From the NCBI GenBank assembly GCA_021014325.1, contig JAJGQC010000657.1, positions 21,630-85,629 of the forward strand: a DNA stretch of 64,000 bases, in the 5' to 3' direction. Made by a program: the position numbers and the translations under genes. The notes below the pieces were generated by a model that made no database searches, was not told where the DNA came from, and saw only the letters and a program-made list of their open reading frames with translations. Positions 12,420-23,965 of the stretch are shown here, piece after piece; positions within the stretch are counted from its first letter, which is position 1, and each line of letters starts with the position of its first letter. This DNA comes from Plazaster borealis. Its lineage: Eukaryota; Echinodermata; Asteroidea; Forcipulatida; Labidiasteridae.

Positions 12420-12811
12420 AGGTCTTATTTTGAATCTAAATACAAGATTAAGACATGGTGCAGCATCAGTACAGTGCTGTCTTCATTACTTAATTAAATA
12501 AATAAAATAAAAAACCTAATTGAAAAAGCTTTCACAGAATTAATTGTTCATCAATAGTTGAGTATGTTTAAATTCAAAATAAAGGGAATATTGTTGTTGT
12601 CTTTTGTTTTTAACAAAAGCACTTGCGTGGGATATTATTTTAATTAAAACAAATAAGCTATTGAGGCTAAACAATAGACACAAACTGTTACCAGAGTCAT
12701 GTGACTCATGTATACAATGTAAACAAACTAAGCAAGCAACGCGCAGTGTGCATTGAAAAACATGGCTGCTTCCGATTGCCTCTGCCATAAGGTGGGAATC
12801 AGCCTAGCCAA

Positions 12812-12965
12812 CGACCCAATTTCATTTAAGCCTGTAAGCATAAAAACTTGCTAAGCACAGACAAATCTTGCTCAATAGAAACTGGTTACCAGCCAAAATT
12901 CCATAAAGTCTACCTCGTTGCAACTGGTGACCGCTCGTTTTTGCTTAGCAAAGAAATTTCTGCTT
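12812..12965. mobile_element. MITE-like dispersed repeat, truncated copy
   Basis: It starts gacccaatttcatttaagcc and shares acttgctaagcacaga and ccagccaaaattcc with the copy at 11614. The expected right inverted end is absent and the 104-bp satellite begins shortly after, so the copy abuts or was cut by the array. Confidence 0.5.
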
Positions 12966-13041
12966 TCGACCCTATTGATCGAGTGGGTTTTTCCGTGAAC
13001 AAGGTTGCCTCGAGCAAGGAGTTTGGGTTTAAAAACTACAT

Positions 13042-16000
13042 GTACACAAGGTGTTAAACTTGTACATATGTAATTTTGAGTGATTCCAGACAATTTCATT
13101 TTTGGGCCAATTTTTATAAATGGGCCTTTTTGAGCAAGGATTTTCAGTTTAGAAAACTGCAAGGGGTTAAACTTGTGTTTTGGAGCGATTTCAGACAGTT
13201 TTATTTTCAGCCCAATTTTTATAAATGGGCCTTTTTGAGCCAGGATTTTCAGTTAAAAAAACTGCAAGGGGTTAAACTTGTTTTTGGAGCGATTTCAGAA
13301 CATTTTATTTTCAGCCCAATTTTTAAAAATGGGCCTTTTGAGCCAGGATTTTCAGTTTAAAAAACTGCAAGGGTTAAACTTGTATTTTGGAGCGATTTCA
13401 GAACATTTTATTTTCAGCCCAATTTTTAAAAATGGGTCTTTTGAGCGAGGATTTTCACTTTACAAAACTGCAAGGGGTTAAACTTGTATTTTGGAGCGAT
13501 TTCAGAACATTTTATTTTCAGCCCAATTTTTAAAAATGGGCCTTTTTGAGCCAGGATTTTCAGTTAAAAAAACTGCAAGGGGTTAAACTTGTATTTTGGA
13601 GCGATTTCAGAACATTTTATTTTCAGCCCAATTTTTAAAAATGGGCCTTTTTGAGCCAGGATTTTCAGTTAAAAATACTGCAAGGGGTTAAACTTGTATT
13701 TTGGAGCGATTTCAGAACATTTTATTTTCAGCCCAATTTTTAAAAATGGGCCTTTTTGAGCCAGGATTTTCAGTTTAAAAAACTGCAAGGGGTTAAACTT
13801 GTTTTTTGGAGCGATTTCAGAACATTTGATTTTCAGCCCAATTTTTAAAAATGGGCCTTTTTGAGCCAGGATTTTCAGTTAAAAAAACTGCAAGGGGTTA
13901 AACTTGTTTTTTGGAGCGATGTCACAACATGTTATAATAAGCCCAATTTTTAAAATGGGGCCTTTTTGAGCCAGGACTTTCAGTTAAAAAAACTGCAAGG
14001 GGTTAAACTTGTTTTTTGGAGCGATTTCAGAACATTTTATTTTCAGCCCAATTTTTAAAAATGGGCCTTTTTGAGCCAGGACTTTCAGTTTAAAAAACTG
14101 CAAGGGGTTAAACTTGTATTTTGGAGCGATTTCAGAACATTTTATTTTCAGCCCAATTTTTAAAAATGGGCCTTTTTGAGCGAGGATTTTTACTTTAAAA
14201 AACTGCAAGGGGTTAAACTTGTATTTTGGAGCGATTTCAGAACATTTTATTTTCAGCCCAATTTTTAAAAATGGGCCTTTTTGAGCCAGGATTTTCAGTT
14301 AAAAAAACTGCAAGGGGTTAAACTTGTATTTTGGAGCGATTTCAGAACATTTTATTTTCAGCCCAATTTTAAAAATGGGCCTTTTTGAGCCAGGTTTTTT
14401 CAGTTTTAAAAACTGCAAGGGGTTAAACTTGTTTTTTGGAGCGATTTCAGAACATTTTATTTTCAGGCCAATTTTTAAAAATGGGCCTTTTGAGCCAGGA
14501 TTTTCAGTTTAAAAAACTGCAAGGGGTTAAACTTATTTTTTGGAGCGATTTCAGAACATTTTATTTTCAGCCCAATTTTTAAAAATGGGCCTTTTTGAGC
14601 CAGGATTTTCAGTTAAAAAAACTGCAAGGGGTTAAACTTGTTTTTTGGAGCGATTTCAGAACATTTTATTTTCAGCCCAATTTTTAAAATGGGCCTTTTT
14701 GAGCCAGGATTTTTGGTTTAAAAAACTGCAAGGGGTTAAACTTGTTTTTTGGAGCGATTTCAGAACATTTTATTTTCAGCCCAATTTTTAAAAATGGGCC
14801 TTTTTGAGCCAGGATTTTCAGTTTAAAAAACTGCAAGGGGTTAAACTTGTTTTTTGGAGCGATTTCAGAACATTTTATTTTCAGCCCAATTTTTAAAAAT
14901 GGGCCTTTTTGAGCCAGGATTTTTGGTTAAAAAAACTGCAAGGTGTTAAACTTGTTTTTTGGAGCGATTTCAGAACATTTTATTTTCAGCCCAATTTTTA
15001 AAAATGGGCCTTTTTGAGCCAGGATTTTTGGTTAAAAACTGCAAGGGGTTAAACTTGTTTTTGGAGCGATTTCAGAACATTTTATTTTCAGCCCAATTTT
15101 TAAAAATGGGCCTTTTTGAGCCAGGATTTTTGGTTTAGAAAACTGCAAGGTGTTAAACTTGTTTTTTGGAGCGATTTCAGAACATTTTATTTTCAGCCCA
15201 ATTTTTAAAAATGGGCCTTTTTGAGCCAGGATTTTTGGTTAAAAAACTGCAAGGTGTTAAACTTGTTTATTGGAGCGATTTCAGAACATTTTATTTTCAG
15301 CCCAATTTTTAAAAATGGGCCTTTTTGAGCCAGGATTTTTGGTTAAAAAAACTGCAAGGGGTTAAACTTGTTTTTTGGAGCGATTTCAGAACATTTTATT
15401 TTCAGCCCAATTATTAAAAATGGGCCTTTTTGAGCCAGGATTTTCAGTTAAAAAAACTGCAAGGGATTAAACTTGTTTTTGGAGCGATTTCAGAACATTT
15501 TATTTTCAGCCCAATTTTTAATAATGGGCCTTTTGAGCCAGGATTTTTGGTTAAAAACTGCAAGGGGTTAAACTTGTTTTTTGGAGCGATTTCAGAACAT
15601 TTGATTTTCAGCCCAATTTTTAAAAATGGGCCTTTTTGAGCCAGGATTTTTAGTTAAAAAAACTGCAAGGGGTTAAACTTGTATTTTGGAGCGATTTCAG
15701 AACATTTTATTTTCAGCCCAATTTTAAAAATGGGCCTTTTTGAGCCAGGTATTTTAAGTTTAAAAAACTGCAAGGGGTTAAACTTGTTTTTGGAGCGATT
15801 TCAGAACATTTGATTTTCAGCCCAATTTTTAAAAATGGGCCTTTTGAGCCAGGATTTTCAGTTTAAAAACTGCAAGGGGTTAAACTTATTTTTGGAGCGA
15901 TTTCAGAACATTTTATTTTCAGCCCAATTTTTAAAAATGGGCCTTTTTGAGCCAGGATTTTCAGTTAAAAAAACTGCAAGGGGTTAAACTTGTTTTTTGG

Positions 16001-18390
16001 AGCGATTTCAGAACATTTTATTTTCAGCCCAATTTTTAAAATGGGCCTTTTTGAGCCAGGATTTTTGGTTTAAAAAACTGCAAGGGGTTAAACTTGTTTT
16101 TTGGAGCGATTTCAGAACATTTTATTTTCAGCCCAATTTTTAAAAATGGGCCTTTTTGAGCCAGGATTTTCAGTTTAAAAAACTGCAAGGGGTTAAACTT
16201 GTTTTTGGAGCGATTTCAGAACATTTTATTTTCAGCCCAATTTTTAAAAATGGGCCTTTTGAGCCAGGATTTTTGGTTAAAAAAACTGCAAGGTGTTAAA
16301 CTTGTTTTTGGAGCGATTTCAGAACATTTTATTTTCAGCCCAATTTTTAAAAATGGGCCTTTTGAGCCAGGATTTTTGGTTAAAAAAACTGCAAGGGTTA
16401 AACTTGTTTTTGGAGCGATTTCAGAACATTTTATTTTCAGCCCAATTTTTAAAAATGGGCCTTTTGAGCCAGATTTTTGGTTTAGAAAACTGCAAGGTGT
16501 TAAACTTGTTTTTGGAGCGATTTCAGAACATTTTATTTTCAGCCCAATTTTTAAAAATGGGCCTTTTGAGCCAGGATTTTTGGTTAAAAAAACTGCAAGG
16601 TGTTAAACTTGTTTTTTGGAGCGATTTCAGAACATTTTATTTTCAGCCCAATTTTTAAAAATGGGCCTTTTTGAGCCAGGATTTTTAGTTAAAAAAACTG
16701 CAAGGGGTTAAACTTGTATTTTGGAGCGATTTCAGAACATTTTATTTTCAGCCCAATTTTAAAAATGGGCCTTTTTGAGCCAGGTTTTTTCAGTTTAAAA
16801 AACTGCAAGGGGTTAAACTTGTTTTTTGGAGCGATTTCAGAACATTTTATTTTCAGCCCAATTTTTAAAAATGGGCCTTTTTGAGCCAGGATTTTCAGTT
16901 TAAAAAACTGCAAGGGGTTAAACTTATTTTTTGGAGCGATTTCAGAACATTTTATTTTCAGCCCAATTTTTAAAAATGGGCCTTTTTGAGCCAGGATTTT
17001 CAGTTAAAAAAACTGCAAGGGGTTAAACTTGTTTTTTGGAGCGATTTCAGAACATTTTATTTTCAGCCCAATTTTTAAAATGGGCCTTTTTGAGCCAGGA
17101 TTTTTGGTTTAAAAAACTGCAAGGGGTTAAACTTGTTTTTTGGAGCGATTTCAGAACATTTTATTTTCAGCCCAATTTTTAAAAATGGGCCTTTTGAGCC
17201 AGGATTTTCAGTTTAAAAACTGCAAGGGGTTAAACTTGTTTTTGGAGCGATTTCAGAACATTTTATTTTCAGCCCAATTTTTAAAAATGGGCCTTTTTGA
17301 GCCAGGATTTTTGGTTAAAAACTGCAAGGTGTTAAACTTGTTTTTGGAGCGATTTCAGAACATTTTATTTTCAGCCCAATTTTTAAAAATGGGCCTATGG
17401 GATCCAGGATTTTTGGTTATAAAATGTGCAAGGGGTTAAACTTGTTTTTTGAGCGATTTCAGAACATTTTATTTTCAGCCCAATTTTTAAAAATGGGCCT
17501 TTTTGAGCCAGAATTTTTGGTTTAGAAAACTGCAAGGTGTTAAACTTGTTTTTTGGAGCGATTTCAGAACATTTTATTTTCAGCCCAATTTTTAAAAATG
17601 GGCCTTTTGAGCCAGGATTTTTGGTTAAAAAAACTGCAAGGTGTTAAACTTGTTTTTGGAGCGATTTCAGAACATTTTATTTTCAGCCCAATTTTTAAAA
17701 ATGGGCCTTTTGAGCCAGGATTTTTGGTTAAAAACTGCAAGGGGTTAAACTTGTTTTTGGAGCGATTTCAGAACATTTTATTTTCAGCCCAATTATTAAA
17801 AATGGGCCTTTTTGAGCCAGGATTTTCAGTTAAAAAAACTGCAAGGGATTAAACTTGTTTTTTGGAGCGATTTCAGAACATTTTATTTTCAGCCCAATTT
17901 TTAATAATGGGCCTATGGGAGCCCGGAGTGTAGGATAAAAAACAGCAAGGGGTTAAACTTGTTTTTTGGAGCGATTTCAGAACATTTGATTTTCAGCCCA
18001 ATTTTTAAAAATGGGCCTTTTTGAGCCAGGATTTTTAGTTAAAAAAACTGCAAGGGGTTAAACTTGTATTTTGGAGCGATTTCAGAACATTTTATTTTCA
18101 GCCCAATTTTAAAAATGGGCCTTTTTGAGCCAGGTTTTTTCAGTTTAAAAAACTGCAAGGGGTTAAACTTGTTTTTTGGATCGATTTCAGAACATTTGAT
18201 TTTCAGCCCAATTTTTAAAAATGGGCCTTTTTGAGCCAGGATTTTCAGTTTAAAAAACTGCAAGAGGTTAAACTTGTTTTTTGGAGCGATTTCAGAACAT
18301 TTTATTTTCAGGCCAATTTTTAAAAATGGGCCTTTTTGAGCCGGGATTTTTGGTTAAAAAAACTGCAAGGGGTTAAACTTGTACTTTTGA
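13042..18390 (+). repeat. Satellite C: ~104-bp tandem repeat, about 51 units
   Basis: Each unit carries ggagcgatttcagaacattt, then tattttcagcccaattttt, aaaaatgggcctttttgag, ccaggattttcag, and actgcaaggggttaaacttg. The part gcccaatttttaaaaatgggc is a near-perfect palindrome. Unit length varies by a few bases because of A/T-run indels. Rare variants recur at fixed distances: aacttatttt at 14528 and 16919, aagggattaaac at 15461 and 17841, and aacatttgatt at 15599 and 17978. This shows a block duplication of about 2.38 kb. Edge units (13.05 kb, 17.4 kb, 17.9 kb) are the most diverged. No gene is present; readings on either strand are by-products. Confidence 0.93.
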
Positions 18391-18394
18391 CTTA

Positions 18395-19784
18395 TTCAGG
18401 ACCATTTTCTTTAACTATTTTTTTTGGTTACACAACTCAACTTAAAAAGAAAACTATTTTAAATGTATTTTCTCATTTTATTTTCCATTTGTTTACAATA
18501 TTAAGGGGGTGCTTGAAATACAGTGTGACAAAATCTTGAGATCCTGTTTAATTTGAAAAATATGAGCATGTTTTCAAAATACTCGTAAATATTAAACAAT
18601 ATAAATATGTCCAAGTCCAATACCTAGCTAGTTATGTTTAATTTAAGTAGCCACACTGTTTTGTTTTAATAAGTTGACCTGAACATTTTGCATCTTTATT
18701 GTTTTTGTAAAGAATTAAGACGCCAGTGGCATAACCAGAGGGGTGGGGGAAGGGGGACGTATCCCCACTCAGAACCCTGAATACGACCCCCCCCCCTCCC
18801 ATGATATTAAAAAAATGCACATATGAATGGTTAGATACATAAAATGCCCCCCCCCCCCCGACAAGAAAATGTCTGGTTCAGCCACTGCAAGACACAAAGC
18901 ACATTGATAGATAAGCAGGTACCAACGTCATACATGCTATCAGCATGATTCTATGATTACCAGCAGAAACGGAAAGCTGAAGAAAAGCCAGATCATCTTT
19001 TTAAAAAGAGTCATCAATTTAACAAACTTCCGTAAGACAATAACATTCTCAATTGGAGCCTATTTATTAGGAGTTACAATAATTATATATGCTGCATATT
19101 GTTCAGAAACTTTACAATGACACAAGAATGACTCGCAAAGTAATAAAAAGAGATTCCAATGAAAAGGATGTAGGGCTCGGTTCAATATTTTGTGAATATT
19201 GTTTTCTGTGAATAAAATGTGAACTAAATAAATGTGTCCCAACCTCAAACAAGGGTTAACAATATTAATTAACAAATTCCAAACTTTCCAACACTGGCGA
19301 CAACACATGTGTTTTCACTGCAATTGTGCGATCAGAGCAAATTGGCTCCACTAAAACAATCCAACACAGGTCAAACTTTTATGCTTGTGTAAACTTCTTC
19401 TCTTTCTGGGCGATGAATTTATAGATTTGAAAGATCCTTTTAAATTTGTCTGAAGAAAGATTAGGTGAAAGAAAGATTATAACTGTTTACTGTTGTTATA
19501 CAAAACAATATCCATGATGATGAAATGGTTACACATATGTTCCGACACCCCTAGTGTATTTTCCTATTCCTAACCCCAACCCTAACCCCTAACCTTAAAC
19601 CCCAGCCTGTAAACCAAGAAGGGTACATTGGAAAGCCATTGCATAGAGGTTGAACACAGAGACTCCTTCACTACTTTGAATTACGCTCCAAACACCAACA
19701 TTACTGCATAACTTATACAACCTTTGTAGTCGGAGATTAAGACTTAAGATAGCAAACTCTTGAACAAGGCCTATAGCCCTGTCA
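18395..19784. other. No gene recognised
   Basis: AT-rich sequence holding poly-C runs near 18788 and 18847. Near 19565-19605 there is a C-rich stretch with ccctaacccc-like words. It lies beyond the stop codon of the midasin-like last exon and may include a 3' untranslated region for that minus-strand locus. Confidence 0.4.
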
Positions 19785-19972
19785 CTATTGAATGTCCCCA
19801 GCTGTGACCAGCTCAAACCACTGTCTCAAGGCATCACTGAGTGTCTCTGGCATGGAGTTGATATCTTTAAGGATGATGTAGAAGGGGAACGGGAAGTGTT
19901 CCATGTAGGTGCTGATTTGAGGAAGCTCCCAGCTCCACCAAAGATAGGAACCTTGATGTCAAGAATGGAATC
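19785..19972 (-). CDS. MDN1: MDN1-like last coding exon (frameshifted)
   Basis: After an acceptor (ggacag at 19973-19978 on the minus strand) the exon reads DSILDIKVPIFGGAG, then in the next frame ELPQISTYMEHFPFPFY, IILKDINSMPETLSDALRQW and FELVTAGDIQ, with stop at 19785-19787. Both parts align by eye with the end of animal midasin, so the reading frame should be continuous. The run of three C at about 19928-19930 (plus strand) is one base too short to keep frame. Phase 0 start matches the preceding exon. The shift may be a homopolymer sequencing error or a real lesion. Confidence 0.85.
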
Positions 19973-21548
19973 CTGTCCGACACAAAACATTGCATACAAT
20001 CAGTTTGAATCTTCTAATAAATGGCTTGAGTTAACTTCTCTATCAAAGTCAAACCAATGTCACACGTTCTGTGGAATTAGCCCTTCACATTAAAAACGTT
20101 AATTACATTCACGCATGCATACAGACACTATTGATTGGCAAACACCATACAGATGTGCACTAAGCAGACGCACAACTGCGCCACCATCAGCCCCATACAA
20201 AAAGACTCGATATTCCATCATGTTGCCAACCAACAGTGTTAGTACGTACGCGTGATGTAATTTACATATTTCATGGGAAGAGTCTATTGAGACTTAACTA
20301 AACCGATTTAAAATGAGGCTCGACTTTAAAGTTGTCTTTAGGGACTAATTTATCATTGACTCCTTCAGAAAGAGAGTCAGAATAAACTACTTTGTAATGA
20401 TTGAGGTATAAAGTCTGCCCATTGTGCACTCCTTGCTCTATGACTTTAGAAACAACACGTGGCATTCTCCAATGCTATCTTGCACAAGCATGGTGGACTA
20501 TAGCCAGACTTATGGTTGCCCAATCCCTGTAAATACATCAGTTTAATGGGTTGCTTCATTCATTTGAAGAGTGTATTGCAAGCAACCTTACAAAGACTTC
20601 AGAACAAAAATTACTCAGTGATTCTTTGCTCCATTATTTGGAAGCTTTTAAGGAGTAAATTGTACATGATTTTTAGATCAAGTGACTGTCTTCAGACTTA
20701 GCGATAAAGTTTCCATCAAAAATTCAGTGACTTTAGTTCTTAGACCTCATTAAGGACTTGAGATTTGACTTGGTTTTAAAGATTTTGAAAACAATTCTGG
20801 ATCAGGGGCCAATTCCATAAAGCATGTAAGCAGACATTTTCTGACTATGGAGCTGCCCTAAACACCTTTGTATTTAATAATCACTGCTTACCATAAGCAA
20901 AGTTAATAATCACTGCTTACCATAAGCAAAGTAAAAGGCACGCTAACTTGCCAGCAATTCTTATAAGCACTGATATGAGGAGTAATGCAAGAATGCAAAT
21001 TCTTTACCAATGCACACAAGTGTGTTAACACCTGCAATCAGGGACCTCCTATTGTCCCTCTATAGTTTGGACTCTAACTTTTTGGCAACAGCTCCCATTG
21101 GTTTTGTAGACTTTCCAACTGGGTACCTTCATCCAACCAGGGAACCCATTGTCCACTTTTGTTATAGGTCCCTGGTTTAAATGTGTATACCCACCCAGCC
21201 ACACATTCTTGATGGTTAATGAAACACACATTTGCTAAAAACAAATTTTTCTGCTCTTATCATTATTCATAATAAACACCTTATCTTCTTATAAGCAGAG
21301 GAGTAATGCAATAATGCAAACCCTTTACCAACGTACTCACACACGGCCAGATCTTCTTGGTCGCTTATGAAAATTGACCCTGGACTGTTCAGCACAAAAA
21401 CTTACCTTCCTTAGTAGATTTAGGTTACCGACCAAAGTACAGTGTAATTCATTGTTATAGGACTGGTGGGCCGCTGTCTTTTGCTTAAAGGTAATTCGTT
21501 AAGCAACATTTTGTGCTTAACAGCTTTATGACATTGGACCCTGCTAAC
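19973..21548 (-). other. Intron between the last two MDN1-like exons
   Basis: The intron runs from donor gttagc (21543-21548) to acceptor ggacag (19973-19978). It contains a diverged dispersed repeat around 20811-20975 (tandem words aataatcactgcttaccata) and a MITE-like copy at 21362-21541. Nothing else was recognised. Confidence 0.6.
21362..21541. mobile_element. MITE-like dispersed repeat in intron
   Basis: It ends cagctttatgacattggacc with interior acaaaaacttacc, ttaggttaccgacca and cttaacag words. It is the same family as the copy at 11614 and lies immediately beside the splice donor of the next exon. Confidence 0.5.
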
Positions 21549-21761
21549 CTTATTTTCAGGATTATCTAATGCCAAAAACACAAGGAAGACGTTGGCATCC
21601 CGGGCCTCCCTGACCGCAGCTTTCACTTTCTCCATGCCTTCCAGGAATAAACCTCTCCCATCTGAGACGACTAAGAGCAGTTGAGATGTCTCCATTGAGC
21701 TACCTGTAGTTTGCAGACGGGAACGGGCAGACATCATGCTGGCTGTGGCATAGTTTAACAA
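21549..21761 (-). CDS. MDN1: MDN1-like exon: VWA domain core
   Basis: 71 codons, phase 0 at both ends, with acceptor cccatcttag and donor gttagc. It encodes LLNYATASMMSARSRLQ, then QLLLVVSDGRGLFLEGMEKV and ANVFLVFLALDNPENK. The SDGRG and DNP words are characteristic of midasin's C-terminal von Willebrand A fold. It joins cleanly in phase to the DSILDIK exon downstream. No lesion is seen. Confidence 0.9.
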
Positions 21762-22346
21762 CTAAGATGGGAAAGGAAAACAACACCACCAGAAGATGTT
21801 AACATTGTAAAGCCTAGAACTTGAGTCTTGAAGGAGCAGGAATGTCAAATAAAACAGTAACATGGAAACAATCAGCTGCCTTCAACCCAGCAGTCAAATA
21901 ATGGTTACTAGGTACTGCTATAAAGAAAACTGAAGGGAGACTTAGGGGGATTCAACATGGAGGACGTTTTGTCAAGTTTGAAGGCTTTTTAGACAATAAT
22001 AGATTACAACAACAAACAATACTCAGACTATGATATGTAATGTGAATGATTACAGTGAGTCATCTGTTCTGTAAACATCACTTCAATAATAAAGACTTAG
22101 TTCTTAAAACGACTACTAACGATTTGATATTGTTTTGCGCCTGTTCACATTGAATGAAAAGGTTAGAGTTCTAGCAATACTTAAACCAGCTCAGTTTGCT
22201 TCTTGAGGAATATTACAGAAGGCCTTGTCTAAATTGGTGACTTTGTCTGTAGCTGTTGCTAGATCACTGTCAATGCCTTCTTCAATGTTGTATCCCAGCC
22301 GTTGGTCTACGTCATACTCAAATTTGCTCAATGTGGACATAGACAT

Positions 22347-22662
22347 ACTAAAAGAGCAAGGAAATGTCAAATTAAATTTTGTGATGTACTCATTGTCCAA
22401 TAGAGTCGTCATGTGAGTGGGGGAAAATTACAAGTCTGTAACCTCACTTTAAAATGGTGTAAATTGCCATTGCATTCAAAACCCTTCCAAAATCCAAAAT
22501 ATCCGATGACATTATTCTGGGAAAAATCTTTACGATCTACACCATTTTTACATGAGGTTAGAGACTTGTAGCTTTTTCCCCACTCACATGAGTACTCTAT
22601 CTCTATTGGGAAATGAGTACATCACAAAATTGAACTTGACATTTCCCTTCCTCTTTAAAACC
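22347..22662. mobile_element. Fold-back (inverted repeat) element in intron
   Basis: The left arm (aatgtcaaattaaattttgt, gatgtactcattgtccaata, gag...catgtgagtggggg) is repeated inverted on the right (catgagtactctat, ctctattgggaaatgagtac, atcacaaaattgaacttgac). Arms are about 115-120 bp and imperfect, separated by about 70 bp containing aaaatccaaaatatccgatg. The same structure is in the second duplication copy at 28818-29137, so it predates the duplication. Confidence 0.7.
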
Positions 22663-22772
22663 CATCAGCTATTGCAGGCATTATTCATCCCATTACAGAA
22701 TATCATATTGCAAGGAGAAAGTGATCTGCCTGCATAGTTCACAGTTCCCTCCCAAGTGGATATTGGGCTTAC

Positions 22773-22887
22773 CTGTCCAATCTTGGTCTTAGTCTGAGAG
22801 AAAGTAAATTGTCGGAGTATCTTGGCTCCTGATTGATCAGTGAACTGCTCATGGAATGGATGGAGAAGCTGGACAGACTCACCAAAA
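22773..22887 (-). CDS. MDN1: MDN1-like exon (copy 1): SFGESV segment
   Basis: 115 bp, acceptor atttgtag and donor gtaagc. It encodes FGESVQLLHPFHEQFTDQSG and AKILRQFTFSQTKTKIGQ. It begins with the third base of a serine codon and ends in phase 0, fitting the LLNYAT exon downstream. The duplicate at 29248-29362 differs by F to C in HEQ(F/C)TDQ. If both copies were spliced in, the domain would contain the segment twice. Confidence 0.88.
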
Positions 22888-23068
22888 CTACAAATCAAAA
22901 GTCAAAGTTAATCATTAAAATCCATCCAGTCCCAAATTCTTCTATATCCAATTACCAAAGTGAAGGATTCAGAAGGACTGTGGTCAGTGGACCCAAATAA
23001 CAAGTGCTTATCCATGGGTCAGGTAATCCAATCTTATCTAAATTACATGGAGTGACAAAAAGAGAAGA

Positions 23069-23250
23069 GGTGTAACATTTTTAAAGACTCTCTTCATCAC
23101 CACAAATAAAGAACTAGGGTAGTGGGTCTGGGTTTCCCCTTGGTCTAGAGGATCAAGCCCCCTGAACCTCCTGGGTGTTACATTTCTTAAGACTCAACAT
23201 CACCACAAATAAAGAACTAGGGTAGTGGGTCTGGGTTTCCCCTTGGTAGC
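23069..23250. repeat. Two-copy tandem repeat of about 95-105 bp
   Basis: The string ccacaaataaagaactaggg, then tagtgggtctgggtttcccc and ttggt, appears twice. The first copy is followed by ctagaggatcaagccccctg and the second by agcaagcaag. The same pair is present in the duplicated block at 29548-29730. Confidence 0.7.
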
Positions 23251-23356
23251 AAGCAAGTTTACCATTTCAAAGACAATTGTGAGAACATATTAGGAACAAA
23301 TCCCGAGCCAAGGAAAAATCCTGAGTGAGTCCAAAGGCATAAAGCAATTTCCCTAC

Positions 23357-23391
23357 CTGCAAACTGCAAGCTCTCCTGCCTCAAATGCAAG
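23357..23391 (-). pseudogene. MDN1: MDN1-like exon (copy 1) with 13-codon deletion
   Basis: The 35-bp exon between acceptor cttcacacag and donor gtaggg reads LAFEAGELAVC plus two bases. The duplicate at 29832-29905 reads LAFESLAVISNALTWLEAGE and LAVC with the same splice sites, so copy 1 lacks 39 bp in frame. Animal midasin has the longer form, so copy 1 is the derived one. The lost residues form the helix before the strand leading to CSFGES, so this copy should not fold normally. Confidence 0.85.
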
Positions 23392-23965
23392 CTGTGTGAA
23401 GAAATCAAGACAATTTGTTGGCAAAAATTCAATACAAACAAATGCATAGGTGAATAGTTAAGCCTTATTGATAACACATGGGTGTGTGTGAATTCCTCAC
23501 ATGGTTGTTGTGCACTCATCATTAAACTGTGTGAAGTTTTAATAGCCACACCATATTCATTAATCTTCTAGACTTGTGCACAAAACCCTTCCTCTGTTTA
23601 AAGCCAGTCACAGTTTTCAAATGTTTTTTGTGTGTATTTTTTTAAAAGTTAGCTGGTACCCGTGTATAGATATACATTGACACCAAAGTAATACCAATCA
23701 ATCAGAATGTTACAAGAATTGACCATATTTTTGACCGCATGAGGGCGCTTACATCAGGGAATGTCTTGCAGCACAATTACAGTTTCATCTTATTTTAATT
23801 GCCTGTATGTAGTTTTCTTGCATCAATAGTGAAATACATAAACATAAAAATAACAAAAAATGAAAAAAAACGTTTTTTTTTCTAGTTTTTCATCACATGA
23901 AATTGGTCCACATACGCCCTCTCGCGGTCAAAAATACGTCGAATTGAATTGTTTGTATTTGATGT

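Noticed and set aside
13076..18263. Reading frames with repeated FGAISEHFIFSPIFKNGPFE-type peptides on both strands
   Set aside because: They are by-products of the 104-bp AT-rich satellite. Both strands are open and frames shift with A/T-run indels.
22191..22412. Minus-strand frame STLSKFEYDVDQRLGYNIEE with an acceptor-like site, as a possible extra exon
   Set aside because: The flanking midasin exons join directly in phase (KIGQ to LLNYAT), so no exon is needed. The frame overlaps a fold-back repeat edge and ends in a stop. It may be a relic of another sequence carried by the repeat.
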